Origin: Candidatus Sulfopaludibacter sp. SbA3
GTDB taxonomy: Bacteria > Acidobacteriota > Terriglobia > Bryobacterales > Bryobacteraceae
Direction of reading: 5' to 3'
Assembly (NCBI GenBank): GCA_945890485.1
Contig: CAMDCN010000002.1
Span: 1-64,000, forward strand
Length of the DNA stretch: 64,000 bases
The notes beneath the pieces are model-generated. The model saw only the letters and a list, made by a program, of their open reading frames with translations. It ran no database searches and was not told the DNA's origin. Shown here piece after piece: positions 15,869-24,340 of the stretch (its first letter is position 1; the number at the start of each line of letters is the position of its first letter). The position numbers were made by a program, and so were the translations under genes.

Positions 15869-16986
15869 TCCTTCACCTCCATCGCTTGTACCGCGTCCCA
15901 ATCCAGTTCGACGCCCAGTCCCGCGCCCTCTGGCGGCGTCAGCCAACCGTCCGCAATCATACCGGGCCCGGTGATGATGTCGCGGGCGTAGCGGAGCGGC
16001 CCGAAGGTTTCGATGGGATAAGGCAGATCCGGCAAGGCCGCGGCCAAGTGGGCGCACGCCGCGGTGGCGATCCCCATTTCGGCCTGGCTGCCGAGAATGC
16101 AGGGCACGCCAACGGCCGTCGCCAGGGCAAAGATTTCGGCGGCGGCGCGGAGGCCGCCGGCCTCGCTGACGTAGACGTTCCAAATGTCGGCGGCTTCGCC
16201 TTGCGCGAGTTCGTAGGCGTCTCGCAGGGTTTGGCAGCTTTCGTCGGCCATCACGGGCAGGCCGGTTTGGAGCCGGAGCGCGCGCATGCCTTCGAGATTG
16301 CGGCGGCCCAGGGGCTGTTCGAACCAAGCCACCGGCGCGGCATCGGCCAGCGTTCGCATTGCGCGGACGGCTTCGGGGACGGTGCGCCAGGCCATGTTTG
16401 CGTCCAGACGTAGCGGGACGTCGACGGCGCGGGCGACGGCTTCGACGGCCGCGAGGTCGGCGGACAGCTCTCGGCCCACTTTTAGCTTGATCGCCTGGAA
16501 GCCCGCGGCGCGGCCGGCCGTAGCGTCGGCGGCCATCTCTTCGGGGGACTTCTGATAGATGCCCCAGGCGAGGGCGGCCTTCTCGCGCCGCTTGCCGCCC
16601 AGCAGCGCCCAGGCAGGTACGCCGAAGTGTCGGCCGGTGGCGTCGAGCAAGGCCATTTCGAAGGCGGCGCGGAGGTAAGGCGCGCTGAGTTCGCCGCCGA
16701 GGACGCGGTCAATTTCGGCGAGAACGGTGGGGGCCGCCAGGGCATCGAGGCCGATGATGGCGGGGGCGATCAGCTTTCTCGCGGCATGGCAGAGCGAATG
16801 GCCGATGCGGGGGAATGTGATGGATATCTCGCCGAGGCCCTCGACGCCGTCTTCGGTCAACAGGCGCACGATGCCGAACTCGGAGGCGGTCACCGGGTCG
16901 GCTATGTTCAGGCCGGACCGCACCGCTTCCTTGCGGGGGGCGCGGATGGCGAAGACCTCGACTTGCCGGATGCGCGACCCGGTCAC
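15865..16986 (-). CDS. MR/MLE enolase-superfamily enzyme
   Basis: A 373-residue racemase/dehydratase/lactonizing-type enzyme. The general base motif is IKLKVG (KxK, residues 167-169), metal ligands are Asp195 (LRLDAN), Glu223 (WFEQP) and Glu249 (MADES), and GSQAEMGIATAACAHLA is the typical barrel end. At the sixth strand, where MLE-subgroup members have a second catalytic Lys (NIK..K.GG), this protein has NVYVSEAGG, so that Lys appears replaced. That suggests a different reaction from the standard epimerases. The GTG start overlaps the acetamidase stop (GTGA). Confidence 0.88.
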   Translation of the reverse strand: MTGSRIRQVEVFAIRAPRKEAVRSGLNIADPVTASEFGIVRLLTEDGVEGLGEISITFPRIGHSLCHAARKLIAPAIIGLDALAAPTVLAEIDRVLGGELSAPYLRAAFEMALLDATGRHFGVPAWALLGGKRREKAALAWGIYQKSPEEMAADATAGRAAGFQAIKLKVGRELSADLAAVEAVARAVDVPLRLDANMAWRTVPEAVRAMRTLADAAPVAWFEQPLGRRNLEGMRALRLQTGLPVMADESCQTLRDAYELAQGEAADIWNVYVSEAGGLRAAAEIFALATAVGVPCILGSQAEMGIATAACAHLAAALPDLPYPIETFGPLRYARDIITGPGMIADGWLTPPEGAGLGVELDWDAVQAMEVKE

Positions 16987-17861
16987 AGATACCTCTTGGC
17001 GACTTTTGCCGCTACCGCTCCGGACTGGTAGTAGCCCACCGAGATCTGGCCGGTATGCGTGAGGAGATCGTAAGCTTTCCAGCGGTCCCATCCGTATTCC
17101 TGCTCCATCCAGAGGATGAGCCAAGCGTAGGCTTGGGCGATGCCGCGTTCGAGGGGCGTGGCGGAAGAGACGCAGACGATCTCGTCGGCCGACTCGATGC
17201 GGGGGCCGGGAATGGTCCACCCTTTCTTCAGCTCCACGGTGATTTCGGTTTCGGCCGGCATCTCCAGGCCGGACGCCGATAGCTCGCCGTGGCCCATGGC
17301 GGCGTGGGCATCGCCGAGGTAGAGTAGCGCGCCGGGGACATACACGGGAAGGTACAGCGTCGCGCCTTCGGCAACCTCCAGGATGTCCATATTGCCGCCG
17401 TGCGGGCCGGCGGGGTTCGTGGTGGGCACGCCCCAATCGGGTGCTGTGCCGATGCAGCCGAGCATGGGCCGGTAGGGGATTTTCGCGTGGGCGCTCCAGT
17501 GGATGACGCCGTCAGAGATTTCGCAGACATGGGTGCCAGGCGGGCAATCGGTGCCCAGCCATTCGGCGAGCATCTTCGGATCTGACGTTCGTGTGAAGCA
17601 TTTGCCCATCGTGGGGCGGATGCTGTGAATTGTAACGGCCAACGTGTCGCCCTTTTCGGCGCCGTTCACATAGATGGGCCCGGTGGTGGGGTTCGAGTAC
17701 GGCATGGTGGCTTTGTTTCGCACATCAGCCTCCGTGCGGAGCTGGCCGGAGAAGGCATCCTGGCTCTCGACGCGGAGCCGGGCGCCGGGTTCGACGCGGA
17801 TTCGCGGTTCGTCGTGGCGATTGAACTCATAGCAAAGCCGGCCTAAGGGTAGGTGTTCCAT
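16983..17861 (-). CDS. Acetamidase/formamidase family amidohydrolase
   Basis: A 292-residue member of the FmdA/AmdA family, which hydrolyses short amides to acid plus ammonia. Conserved pieces are FSGQLRTE, ATMPYSNPTTGPIYVNGAEKGD, AGPHGGNMDILEVAEG and YLGDAHAAMGHGELSASGLE, with the metal-binding His and Asp residues in GPHGGNMD and GDAHAAMGHGE. It is the first gene of a four-gene operon with the MR/MLE enzyme and amidohydrolase, so its true substrate may be a larger amide. Its start is preceded by TATCCT and 9 nt with no Shine-Dalgarno. Confidence 0.9.
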   Translation of the reverse strand: MEHLPLGRLCYEFNRHDEPRIRVEPGARLRVESQDAFSGQLRTEADVRNKATMPYSNPTTGPIYVNGAEKGDTLAVTIHSIRPTMGKCFTRTSDPKMLAEWLGTDCPPGTHVCEISDGVIHWSAHAKIPYRPMLGCIGTAPDWGVPTTNPAGPHGGNMDILEVAEGATLYLPVYVPGALLYLGDAHAAMGHGELSASGLEMPAETEITVELKKGWTIPGPRIESADEIVCVSSATPLERGIAQAYAWLILWMEQEYGWDRWKAYDLLTHTGQISVGYYQSGAVAAKVAKRYL

Positions 17862-17870
17862 GTTTCATAC

Positions 17871-17880
17871 AGGATAGAAT
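17871..17880. promoter_or_regulatory. Overlapping divergent -10 elements in a 28-bp gap
   Basis: Only 28 bp separate the acetamidase ATG (17861, minus) from the esterase ATG (17890, plus). Plus strand: TAGAAT at 17875-17880, 9 nt before its ATG. Minus strand: TATCCT at 17876-17871, also 9 nt before its ATG. No ribosome binding site fits on either side. The arrangement suggests leaderless or nearly leaderless messages from two back-to-back promoters. Confidence 0.5.
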
Positions 17881-17889
17881 CCATTCACG

Positions 17890-18972
17890 ATGCGCACACT
17901 GCTCTTTCTACTCCCCTGGACACTTTTGGCACAAACTCCGCCGGCCCGGATCGTCTCGCCGGAGGTGCACTCGGACCGCCGGGTTACGCTTCGCTTCCGC
18001 GCGCCGAACGCCGCCAAGGTGATGCTCAACCGCGAGGGCGCACGTCCCGCCGAGATGACGAAGGGAGAGAACGGCGTCTGGTCGATCACGACGGAGCCGC
18101 TGGCGCCAGACCTTTACGGCTACTCATTCAACGCCGATGGGGTCAGCTTAATCGATCCGGGGAATCCGAGCATGAAGCCGAATCTGCTGGGTACGACCAG
18201 CATGTTCCATGTGCCGACGCCGGACGCGTCGCTGGCTTGGGAGCGGCGCAATGTGCCCCACGGAGCCGTGCATCGCCACTTCTACGATTCCGCGATCTGC
18301 CGGGAAGCGCGCGACCTCTACGTCTATACGCCACCCGGCTATGATCCCAAGGGCAAAACCAAATATCCGGTCCTGTATTTATTGCACGGCTTCAGCGACG
18401 ACGCCCGCGGTTGGACGGCCGTAGGCCAGGCGCACTTCATCCTCGATAACCTGATCGCCGAGGGGAAGGCGAAGCCGATGCTGGTCGTGATGCCGTTGGG
18501 CTATGGCGATTCCGGCGTGCTGTTCCATCGGGAGCTCCGGTTCAAGAGCTTCGATCTGTTCCGCGAATCGCTGACACAGGAAATTATCCCGTTGGTCGAG
18601 AAGGCCTATCGCGTGAACACGGACCGGAGTCATCGCGCCTTGGCTGGTTTGTCGATGGGTGGCGCGGAGACGCTGTTCATCGGGCTCAACCGGCTGGAGC
18701 CGTTCTCGCATCTGGGCGCTTTCAGCTCTGGTGGGCTGCCGCCTGATCTGGCTCAAACGTTTCCCGGCTTGGACGCGAAAGCCAATGCCAAGTTGAAGGA
18801 TTTCTGGATCGCTTGCGGCAAGGACGACAGCCTGATCGGGGCGAACAACAAGTTCGTGGATTTTCTGAAGGAGCGTGGCGTGAAGCACGAGTACGTCGTC
18901 ACCGAAGGCGCGCACACGTGGCTTGTATGGCGGCGCTATCTGACGGCGCTCGCTCCGCGTCTGTTCCGCTAG
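17890..18972 (+). CDS. Exported esterase, CE1-like, with N-terminal E-set domain
   Basis: A 360-residue secreted hydrolase. A signal peptide (1-15) precedes an Ig-like E-set/CBM48-type domain (about 18-95, VTLRFRAPNAAKVMLN...), then a feruloyl-esterase-type alpha/beta hydrolase. The oxyanion region is LYLLHGFSDD, the nucleophile motif GLSMGGAE, the acid probably Asp in ACGKDDSLI, and the His in EGAHTWLVW. Such enzymes release acyl groups from plant polysaccharides. The stop shares CTAG with the convergent DUF1080 gene. Confidence 0.9.
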   Translation: MRTLLFLLPWTLLAQTPPARIVSPEVHSDRRVTLRFRAPNAAKVMLNREGARPAEMTKGENGVWSITTEPLAPDLYGYSFNADGVSLIDPGNPSMKPNLLGTTSMFHVPTPDASLAWERRNVPHGAVHRHFYDSAICREARDLYVYTPPGYDPKGKTKYPVLYLLHGFSDDARGWTAVGQAHFILDNLIAEGKAKPMLVVMPLGYGDSGVLFHRELRFKSFDLFRESLTQEIIPLVEKAYRVNTDRSHRALAGLSMGGAETLFIGLNRLEPFSHLGAFSSGGLPPDLAQTFPGLDAKANAKLKDFWIACGKDDSLIGANNKFVDFLKERGVKHEYVVTEGAHTWLVWRRYLTALAPRLFR

Positions 18973-19775
18973 TTCTTCAATGGGCGAATTTTGATGCTGC
19001 GGAACCAGGCCGCGTCGCCGTGGTTCTGCAGCGCCACCGGGCATAGCGTGTTGGGCTGATTCGCGAGGGCTTGATAAATGGGCGACTCTTTCGTCCAGCG
19101 GTCCGCGGTTTTCGCTAGTGCGGCCGGGGCGTCCATTTCGCCTTCGGCGACTTTCACTCCGTTCAGCCAGTGTTCGAAGTGCTTTCCCTTGACGATGACC
19201 CGGGCCTGGTTAAACTCGCCGACCGGCTTCGAAGCCGCCTGCGCCGCCGGCACCATGCCGTAGAGGGCACCGGCCTGATAGTAGGCGCCGCGCTGGGCAT
19301 CGCGATGGCCACCGTTGTCGATTACCTGATACTCGAAGCCGACGATGTATTCCTGCGTCCCGGATTCGCGCGAGCCGTTACGCTTGCGCGCCGCGTCGTT
19401 GGCTAGGTCTTCAAACTTCTTGTATTCCTTGATGCGCTTCTCGTTCAACCAGAAACGGTCCTGAATCCGGTACTTCAAGCCGCTGTTGCCGCCGGGCGAC
19501 ACCTTCCATTCGAACGCTAGTTCGAAATCGCCGAACTTGGCGGCGGTGAATAGATCTTCGCGGAGCTTCGGGTGGGGCACGGACTTCAAGCAGCCGTCTT
19601 CAATGGTCCAAGAGTCGCCCGGAGGGGTTTGCTTGCGGATGTCGTTCCAGCCCTTCATCGACTTGCCGTCGAAGAGCAGCTTCCAGCCAGCAGCTTTCTC
19701 CTCGGCCGTTAACTTGTTCGGCTCGGCCGCGCTGAGCGCAGCGACAAAAAGGGCAGCAAGTGATACTATCCGCAT
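18969..19775 (-). CDS. DUF1080 (3-keto-disaccharide hydrolase domain) protein, exported
   Basis: A signal peptide (1-16) and then the DUF1080 pattern: WKLLFDGKSMKGWNDI, GCLKSVP, FGDFELAFEWKVSPGGNSGLKYR, YEYQVIDNGGH-like and NGVKVAEGE segments, a concanavalin-like beta sandwich. Family members act on carbohydrates; some hydrolyse 3-keto-glucosides. At 268 aa it is normal length. It starts 21 bp from the divergent esterase gene and its own start is preceded by TAGTGT and 7 nt, without a Shine-Dalgarno. Confidence 0.92.
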   Translation of the reverse strand: MRIVSLAALFVAALSAAEPNKLTAEEKAAGWKLLFDGKSMKGWNDIRKQTPPGDSWTIEDGCLKSVPHPKLREDLFTAAKFGDFELAFEWKVSPGGNSGLKYRIQDRFWLNEKRIKEYKKFEDLANDAARKRNGSRESGTQEYIVGFEYQVIDNGGHRDAQRGAYYQAGALYGMVPAAQAASKPVGEFNQARVIVKGKHFEHWLNGVKVAEGEMDAPAALAKTADRWTKESPIYQALANQPNTLCPVALQNHGDAAWFRSIKIRPLKN

Positions 19776-19781
19776 TGCCTA

Positions 19782-19788
19782 TACACTA
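19782..19788. promoter_or_regulatory. Palindromic shared -10 (TACACTA) between divergent genes
   Basis: The start codons at 19775 (minus) and 19797 (plus) are only 21 bp apart. TACACT (19782-19787) lies 9 nt before the plus ATG, and its other strand gives TAGTGT (19788-19783) 7 nt before the minus ATG. The two -10 elements overlap by 5 bp, so one TACACTA may serve both directions with leaderless products. Confidence 0.5.
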
Positions 19789-19796
19789 GCAAAATC

Positions 19797-20663
19797 ATGC
19801 TTCGCGCTCTTGCCCTCTTCCTTACTGCCCTTCCGCTGATCGCTCAGTATCCGCCGGTTCTTCCGGAGGCCCAAGAGGAGACTTACAAGACCGTTGGGGA
19901 GACGAAGCTGCGGCTGTGGATCTTCGGGCACGATCGTCAGCCGGCTACGCCGCGTGCAGCCATCGTTTTCTTCTTCGGCGGCGGGTGGACCGGCGGTACC
20001 CCTGGCCAGTTTCATCAACATGCCAAGCTGCTGGCCGCCAATGGCATGGTCGCGATTGTGGCGGACTACCGTGTCGCGACGCGCCATCAGGTGAAGGTTG
20101 ATTCGTGTGTTCGGGATGCCAAGTCAGCGCTGCGCTACGTCCGCGCCAATGCCAAGCGCCTTGGGATCGACCCGAATCGGATTGCGGCAGGAGGCGGTTC
20201 CGCCGGGGGCCACCTTGCTGCGGCCACGGCTTCCGTACCGGGATTTGAGGAGGCGGGCGAGGACACTGCGATCAGTTCCCGGCCCAACGCCCTGGTCCTT
20301 TTCAATCCGGTTCTTGTGCTTGGCCCGGTGCCGGGCGTCGACCTGCCCAAGGATTCCATCCGCCTGGATACACCCCGCTTCGGCGTGCCGCCCACGGAGA
20401 TTTCGCCCTATCATCACCTGCAAAAGGGCGGGCCGCCCACGATCGTTTTTCACGGGGAGGCGGATACCACCGTGCCGTTCGTATCCGCGCAGCTCTACCG
20501 GGATAAGGCCGTTTCGCTAGGCATTGCGTGCGAACTGGTTGGCTACCCCGGCCAGACGCATGGCTTCTTCAACTATGGGCGTGCAAACAACCAGTTTTAT
20601 CAGAAGACGACGGCGCGGATGCTGGAATTCCTGAAGAAACTCGGTTATTTAGCCGGCGCCTGA
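19797..20663 (+). CDS. Exported alpha/beta hydrolase (esterase/lipase type)
   Basis: A 288-residue secreted enzyme with a short signal peptide (1-16, LALFLTALPLIAQ). The oxyanion region is IVFFFGGGWTGG (HGGG-like with Phe in place of His), the nucleophile motif is GGGSAGGHLAAA, the acid is Asp in FHGEADTTVP, and the His is in YPGQTHGFFN. This matches the BD-FAE/hormone-sensitive-lipase group of acetyl or acyl esterases. Its end overlaps the convergent FAD oxidoreductase by 19 bp. Confidence 0.9.
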   Translation: MLRALALFLTALPLIAQYPPVLPEAQEETYKTVGETKLRLWIFGHDRQPATPRAAIVFFFGGGWTGGTPGQFHQHAKLLAANGMVAIVADYRVATRHQVKVDSCVRDAKSALRYVRANAKRLGIDPNRIAAGGGSAGGHLAAATASVPGFEEAGEDTAISSRPNALVLFNPVLVLGPVPGVDLPKDSIRLDTPRFGVPPTEISPYHHLQKGGPPTIVFHGEADTTVPFVSAQLYRDKAVSLGIACELVGYPGQTHGFFNYGRANNQFYQKTTARMLEFLKKLGYLAGA

Positions 20664-22294
20664 TACTGGAGCACCTGCCCGTCTTTTTCGAGGCGTCCGC
20701 GCAATTCGGCGTACGGCACGTCCTGCACCGCGACACCCTTTTCGATCGCCATCACCGCCGCCGTCGCCGCCGATTGGCCCAGAATCATGAACACGGGCTC
20801 CATGCGGATGGAGCCATAGGCGATGTGCGAACTCGATAGGCACACCGGCACCAGCAGATTATCAACTTGCCCCTTCTTCGGCACGAGCGAGCCGTAGGCG
20901 ATCTGGTAAGGGCCGTTGGTGCTGACGCCGATGTCACCTTCGTTCTGCACGTAGCCCTCGGGCGTGATGTAGCGCTGGATGTTGTGCGAGTCGATGCCGT
21001 AGGAGCCCATGCCGACGGACTCCGGCGTCGGGCGCTTCTTGGTCAGTTCGTTTTCCGTCATCACGTAGCTACCGGTCATCCGCCGGGCTTCGCGGACGTA
21101 CATCTGGTGGGGCCAGTTGCCGTTGTCTTTGAACTCGTCCTTGGATAGACCCCATTGGCTCATGGCCGCTCGGACATCGGCCGGCACGCGCGAATCGTTC
21201 GCTACGAAGTAGAGCCAACCCTGCTGGTAGCGCACGTGCTCATCGAAGATCTCCTTGCGCCGTGCGTAGGTGGCTTCGGGGTAGTCCCAGTTACGCCCGA
21301 TGTTGTCCGTGCTGAACGGGCCATGGTTGTTCGTGTCGGTCTTGGCGTTCGGGATGGCGTCGTATTTGTCGAACGTCTCCGTCCAACCGGCCTCGTAGAC
21401 CCGCGCGAGCAGTTCATACTCTTTGGGGTCGTAGCCGGCAGGCTTGGCGAAGGGTACTCGGTTTTTCTCCACCTGGGTGAGGCACATGCGAAAGCAGTAG
21501 GCTTGCACTTTCTTGTCGGCCGCGCCGTATTCGCCGGGTGCCTCCGTGCTGATGCGCGGCAGCACGCCGCTTTGGGGATCGCCCGGCACAACGTAAGGTG
21601 AGATCTTCGACTTCAGTACCCCGAAGTGATGCCGGTGATGGAGCACGCCGGTCTGGACGCCCGCCCACTTCTCTCCGTACTGCTGCATGGACTCGCGGCC
21701 GACGTGGTAACTGACGCCTGCCGCCGCCATCAGGTCGCCTTCGTAGGTCGAATCGAGGAACATTTTCGCAGAGTAGGTTTTGCCGTCGAGCATCGAGATG
21801 GAGACGATGCGGCCGCCCTCTTTTTTGACGCCCTTCTCACGGTCGAGCCAGGAGTCGCGGAAGACGGGGATCTTCATCTCCTTCACCCATTGCTCGTAGA
21901 CGCGTTCGGCTACATGGGGTTCGAAGATCCACATCGTCCGGGCTTCCTGATCGAGCGCGACAGTCCCCTGGCCTTTATTGCCGAATTCGGACTGCTTCTG
22001 CCACTTCCAGGCCGCCGGCTTGGCGTAGTGCTGCCAGACGCGATGATAGAACTCACGCGAAAGGCCACCAATGACGGCCTTGTTGCCGGAGTCCGTCCAG
22101 CCGAGTCCGCCCGCGGTGAGGCCGCCCAGGTGCTTCTCCGGGCAAACCATGGCGACGGACTTACCCATCTTCTTCGTCTGCACGGCGGCGGTGACCGCAC
22201 CCGAGGTGCATCCATAGATGACAACGTCGTAGGTGGCTGGCGCCGCAGTCCCGGCCATGGTGGCGAGAACGAAGAGAAGGAGAGACCGAAACAT
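20645..22294 (-). CDS. FAD-dependent oxidoreductase, exported
   Basis: A 549-residue protein of the FAD_oxidored group often seen in soil Acidobacteria and Planctomycetes. A signal peptide (1-18) is followed by the dinucleotide site TYDVVIYGCTSGAVTAAV and the flavin-contacting HLGGLTAGGLGWTD. The mid-region FLDSTYEGDLMAAAGVSYHVGRES and the C-terminal MEPVFMILGQSAATAAVMA are typical. A sugar or polyol substrate is likely but not shown. The start follows TACAGT by 6 nt (22301-22306), with CTGACC 16 bp further upstream. Confidence 0.88.
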   Translation of the reverse strand: MFRSLLLFVLATMAGTAAPATYDVVIYGCTSGAVTAAVQTKKMGKSVAMVCPEKHLGGLTAGGLGWTDSGNKAVIGGLSREFYHRVWQHYAKPAAWKWQKQSEFGNKGQGTVALDQEARTMWIFEPHVAERVYEQWVKEMKIPVFRDSWLDREKGVKKEGGRIVSISMLDGKTYSAKMFLDSTYEGDLMAAAGVSYHVGRESMQQYGEKWAGVQTGVLHHRHHFGVLKSKISPYVVPGDPQSGVLPRISTEAPGEYGAADKKVQAYCFRMCLTQVEKNRVPFAKPAGYDPKEYELLARVYEAGWTETFDKYDAIPNAKTDTNNHGPFSTDNIGRNWDYPEATYARRKEIFDEHVRYQQGWLYFVANDSRVPADVRAAMSQWGLSKDEFKDNGNWPHQMYVREARRMTGSYVMTENELTKKRPTPESVGMGSYGIDSHNIQRYITPEGYVQNEGDIGVSTNGPYQIAYGSLVPKKGQVDNLLVPVCLSSSHIAYGSIRMEPVFMILGQSAATAAVMAIEKGVAVQDVPYAELRGRLEKDGQVLQYQAPAK

Positions 22295-22300
22295 CTCTCT

Positions 22301-22328
22301 ACTGTACTTGCTGACGGTATTTGGTCAG
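22301..22328 (-). promoter_or_regulatory. Putative promoter of FAD oxidoreductase gene
   Basis: CTGACC (22328-22323), a 16-bp spacer, and TACAGT (22306-22301) precede the ATG at 22294 by 6 nt. The -35 element overlaps the stop codon of the upstream DUF2383 gene. A start of transcription near the ATG would make the message leaderless. Confidence 0.5.
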
Positions 22329-22774
22329 ACGGCGGCCCGGAGTCCGTCCCGCAGCGCCCGTACCTGATCGTGGGCCGCGCGAATCTGGATGGCTTGGCCT
22401 TCGACGATCGTGCGCGAAGCGCCGAGTTCAGTTCCGGCGACGGCGTCGGTGAACGCCTTCAGGGCTACGTCTTCACCACGATCACACTCTTCGAGTACGG
22501 CCAGATTATCCCGCTTGACTACCGCCGCCTTCCAGTTGATCCATCCTCGATGGACCGTGCCGCCGAGGCTGCCGGAGACTTCGGGGTGTTCACCGGTCAA
22601 TTCGACCTGATATTGCAGGGCCCGGGCGAACTGGCCCCGTTGTGCGGCAAAGTCTGTCAAAACCTGCCGCAGATCGGGCCGACTCACGTCGCCCGCCGCC
22701 GCCTCAAAACCCAACTCTCCATCTTTCAACACTTCAATCAAGCCATTCAGAACGGATACCGAATCTTTCGACAT
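22325..22774 (-). CDS. PA2169-type four-helix bundle protein (DUF2383)
   Basis: A 149-residue protein beginning MSKDSVSVLNGLIEVLKDGELGF, matching the ferritin-like DUF2383/PA2169 family: four long helices with acidic and His residues, here LTDFAAQRGQFARALQYQV and RGEDVALKAFTDAV. The family is linked to stress responses, but its biochemistry is unsettled. The frame is open to 22858, but GGAGG (22883-22887 minus 100, that is 22783-22787) 8 nt upstream of the ATG at 22774 fixes the start. It diverges from the McrB gene across 90 bp. Confidence 0.85.
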   Translation of the reverse strand: MSKDSVSVLNGLIEVLKDGELGFEAAAGDVSRPDLRQVLTDFAAQRGQFARALQYQVELTGEHPEVSGSLGGTVHRGWINWKAAVVKRDNLAVLEECDRGEDVALKAFTDAVAGTELGASRTIVEGQAIQIRAAHDQVRALRDGLRAAV

Positions 22775-22864
22775 TACAAAATCCTCCAATCCGTCTTGGC
22801 TAATTGCATACCAAGGGCCATAACCGTTTTCGAAAGTTCGATAGCCTGGTGGGCACACTTGTCT

Positions 22865-24340
22865 ATGAGTCTCGAACTACTCGTTGATCTGGTCCATCAG
22901 GGCGCAGCCAGTCCTTGGGAGGAGGCGAATCGTCTTTGGTTTGATCGGTTGTTCGGCGCCGAGTTCGGCCGCTACCCCAAGGCTGCGGAGACGCAGGTTC
23001 AGCTTCGTTCGCCTGAAATGCTCGATGACAAGGGCGTATCCTATGCGGCGATTATCCACAAGGACAACCCGCGATCCGGGCGTTATCGAGGCACGAGCTT
23101 CGTGTTGTTCCCATCCGGAGCAGGGCCTTGCCTGATTGGTCTTGTCGTGGGAACGGATGGCATCTCTCCCGACGAGGCCATCCTGGGCCGGCCTGGACAC
23201 GCCCGGAAGGCTCGGGCTATCGCTGCCTGGCTCAATGCAAAATATGGCCAAAGCGAACGGATCGCCTGGGCCAAGCAGGACCCCACGCGAACCGACGAAC
23301 CGCTTCCCGCGGACCTGTTGAAGGATTGGCCGGAACACGCCAAGGCCCTGAAGCGCTACGAAAAGGAGATGTATCTGATCTTTCGGCCCGCCGGCGACAT
23401 GGCGGCGACGCGCGCGGCCGTCACCTGCTGTCTCGATCTGCTCTTTTCCGAGCGGGGCCATGAGCCTATCGCCAAGTACCGGGAGGAAGCGAGGGGTTTC
23501 GAAGCCGCGTGGTTTGATCATCTGATGCCCGGCGTCGAGGAAAGCGCAGTGGCTGGGCTCCTCGCCAAGCGGCGCTTCGTGATCCTGCAGGGCCCGCCAG
23601 GCACGGGCAAGACGAGGCTGGCCGTGAATCTTCTCCAAGGGGCCTATGGCGGAAACGGAGAGTCCATCCAGTTTCACGCCAACACCACGTATGAGTCGTT
23701 TGTCGGGGGCCTGGCCCCGCAGCACGCCGCCGATTCTCTCGGACTTCGCTTTGCCCCGGAGCCCGGGTTCCTGATGCGCGCGGCTGCCGCGGCGCTTGCC
23801 GATCCCTCCCGTCCGTATCTGCTTCATATCGACGAGATCAATCGGGCGGATCTGGGCAAGGTTCTCGGAGAAGGCCTCTTCCTTCTGGAGGCTCAGGCGG
23901 ACCGGCAGAGGACCATCAACCTTCCCTACGACTTCGGTCCGCCGTTCCACCGTCAGTTCCACTTGCCGCCCAACCTCCACTTGCTGGGCACGATGAACTC
24001 CGCGGATCGCAGCATTGCGTTGGTGGATGCCGCGGTGCGCCGCCGTTTTGCCTTTCTATCGCTGTGGCCTCGCGCCAGCGTGGTGGCGGCAAAGGGTTGT
24101 CCGCTGATGCTCGAAGCCTTCACGCGATTGGTGTCCCTGTTTATCGAGTTTGCCGGAGACGATACCTTACCGCTCGTTCCCGGGCATTCGTATTTTCTGG
24201 AGGCCGATCCAGACCAGGCCCCAACGGTTCTTCGCACCAATCTGGCGCCGCTCCTGGACGAGTATCTCGCGCAAGGTTACGTCGGAAGTTTTGCCGAGCC
24301 CATCCGCAGCTATCTCCAATGGCTCCACGCAAAAGCATAG
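22865..24340 (+). CDS. McrB-like AAA+ GTPase of a type IV restriction system
   Basis: A 491-residue motor subunit that would translocate DNA and activate a McrC nuclease. Residues about 40-125 resemble the MrcB/DUF3578 N-terminal domain (RYRGTSFVLFP, GTDGISPDEAILGRPGHARKARAI). The AAA+ core has Walker A GPPGTGKT (243-250), Walker B LLHIDEINRADLG (319-331), the McrB signature GTMNSADRSIALVD (375-388) and arginines RRR at 392-394. The frame stays open 413 codons upstream on the antisense of another gene, so I use the ATG at 22865. It overlaps the McrC gene by 22 bp. Confidence 0.9.
   Translation: MSLELLVDLVHQGAASPWEEANRLWFDRLFGAEFGRYPKAAETQVQLRSPEMLDDKGVSYAAIIHKDNPRSGRYRGTSFVLFPSGAGPCLIGLVVGTDGISPDEAILGRPGHARKARAIAAWLNAKYGQSERIAWAKQDPTRTDEPLPADLLKDWPEHAKALKRYEKEMYLIFRPAGDMAATRAAVTCCLDLLFSERGHEPIAKYREEARGFEAAWFDHLMPGVEESAVAGLLAKRRFVILQGPPGTGKTRLAVNLLQGAYGGNGESIQFHANTTYESFVGGLAPQHAADSLGLRFAPEPGFLMRAAAAALADPSRPYLLHIDEINRADLGKVLGEGLFLLEAQADRQRTINLPYDFGPPFHRQFHLPPNLHLLGTMNSADRSIALVDAAVRRRFAFLSLWPRASVVAAKGCPLMLEAFTRLVSLFIEFAGDDTLPLVPGHSYFLEADPDQAPTVLRTNLAPLLDEYLAQGYVGSFAEPIRSYLQWLHAKA

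Noticed and set aside
16987-17436. N-terminal extension of the MR/MLE enzyme
   Set aside because: It overlaps the acetamidase gene antisense-frame and the enzyme fold begins at the GTG at 16986.
18969-18972. Shared CTAG stop codons of convergent genes (also at 2853-2856)
   Set aside because: A simple consequence of convergent genes meeting at a palindromic stop; not a signal in itself.
21626-22864. 413-codon open extension upstream of the McrB gene
   Set aside because: It lies antisense to the FAD oxidoreductase and DUF2383 genes and has no recognisable domain; the McrB domain starts after 22865.
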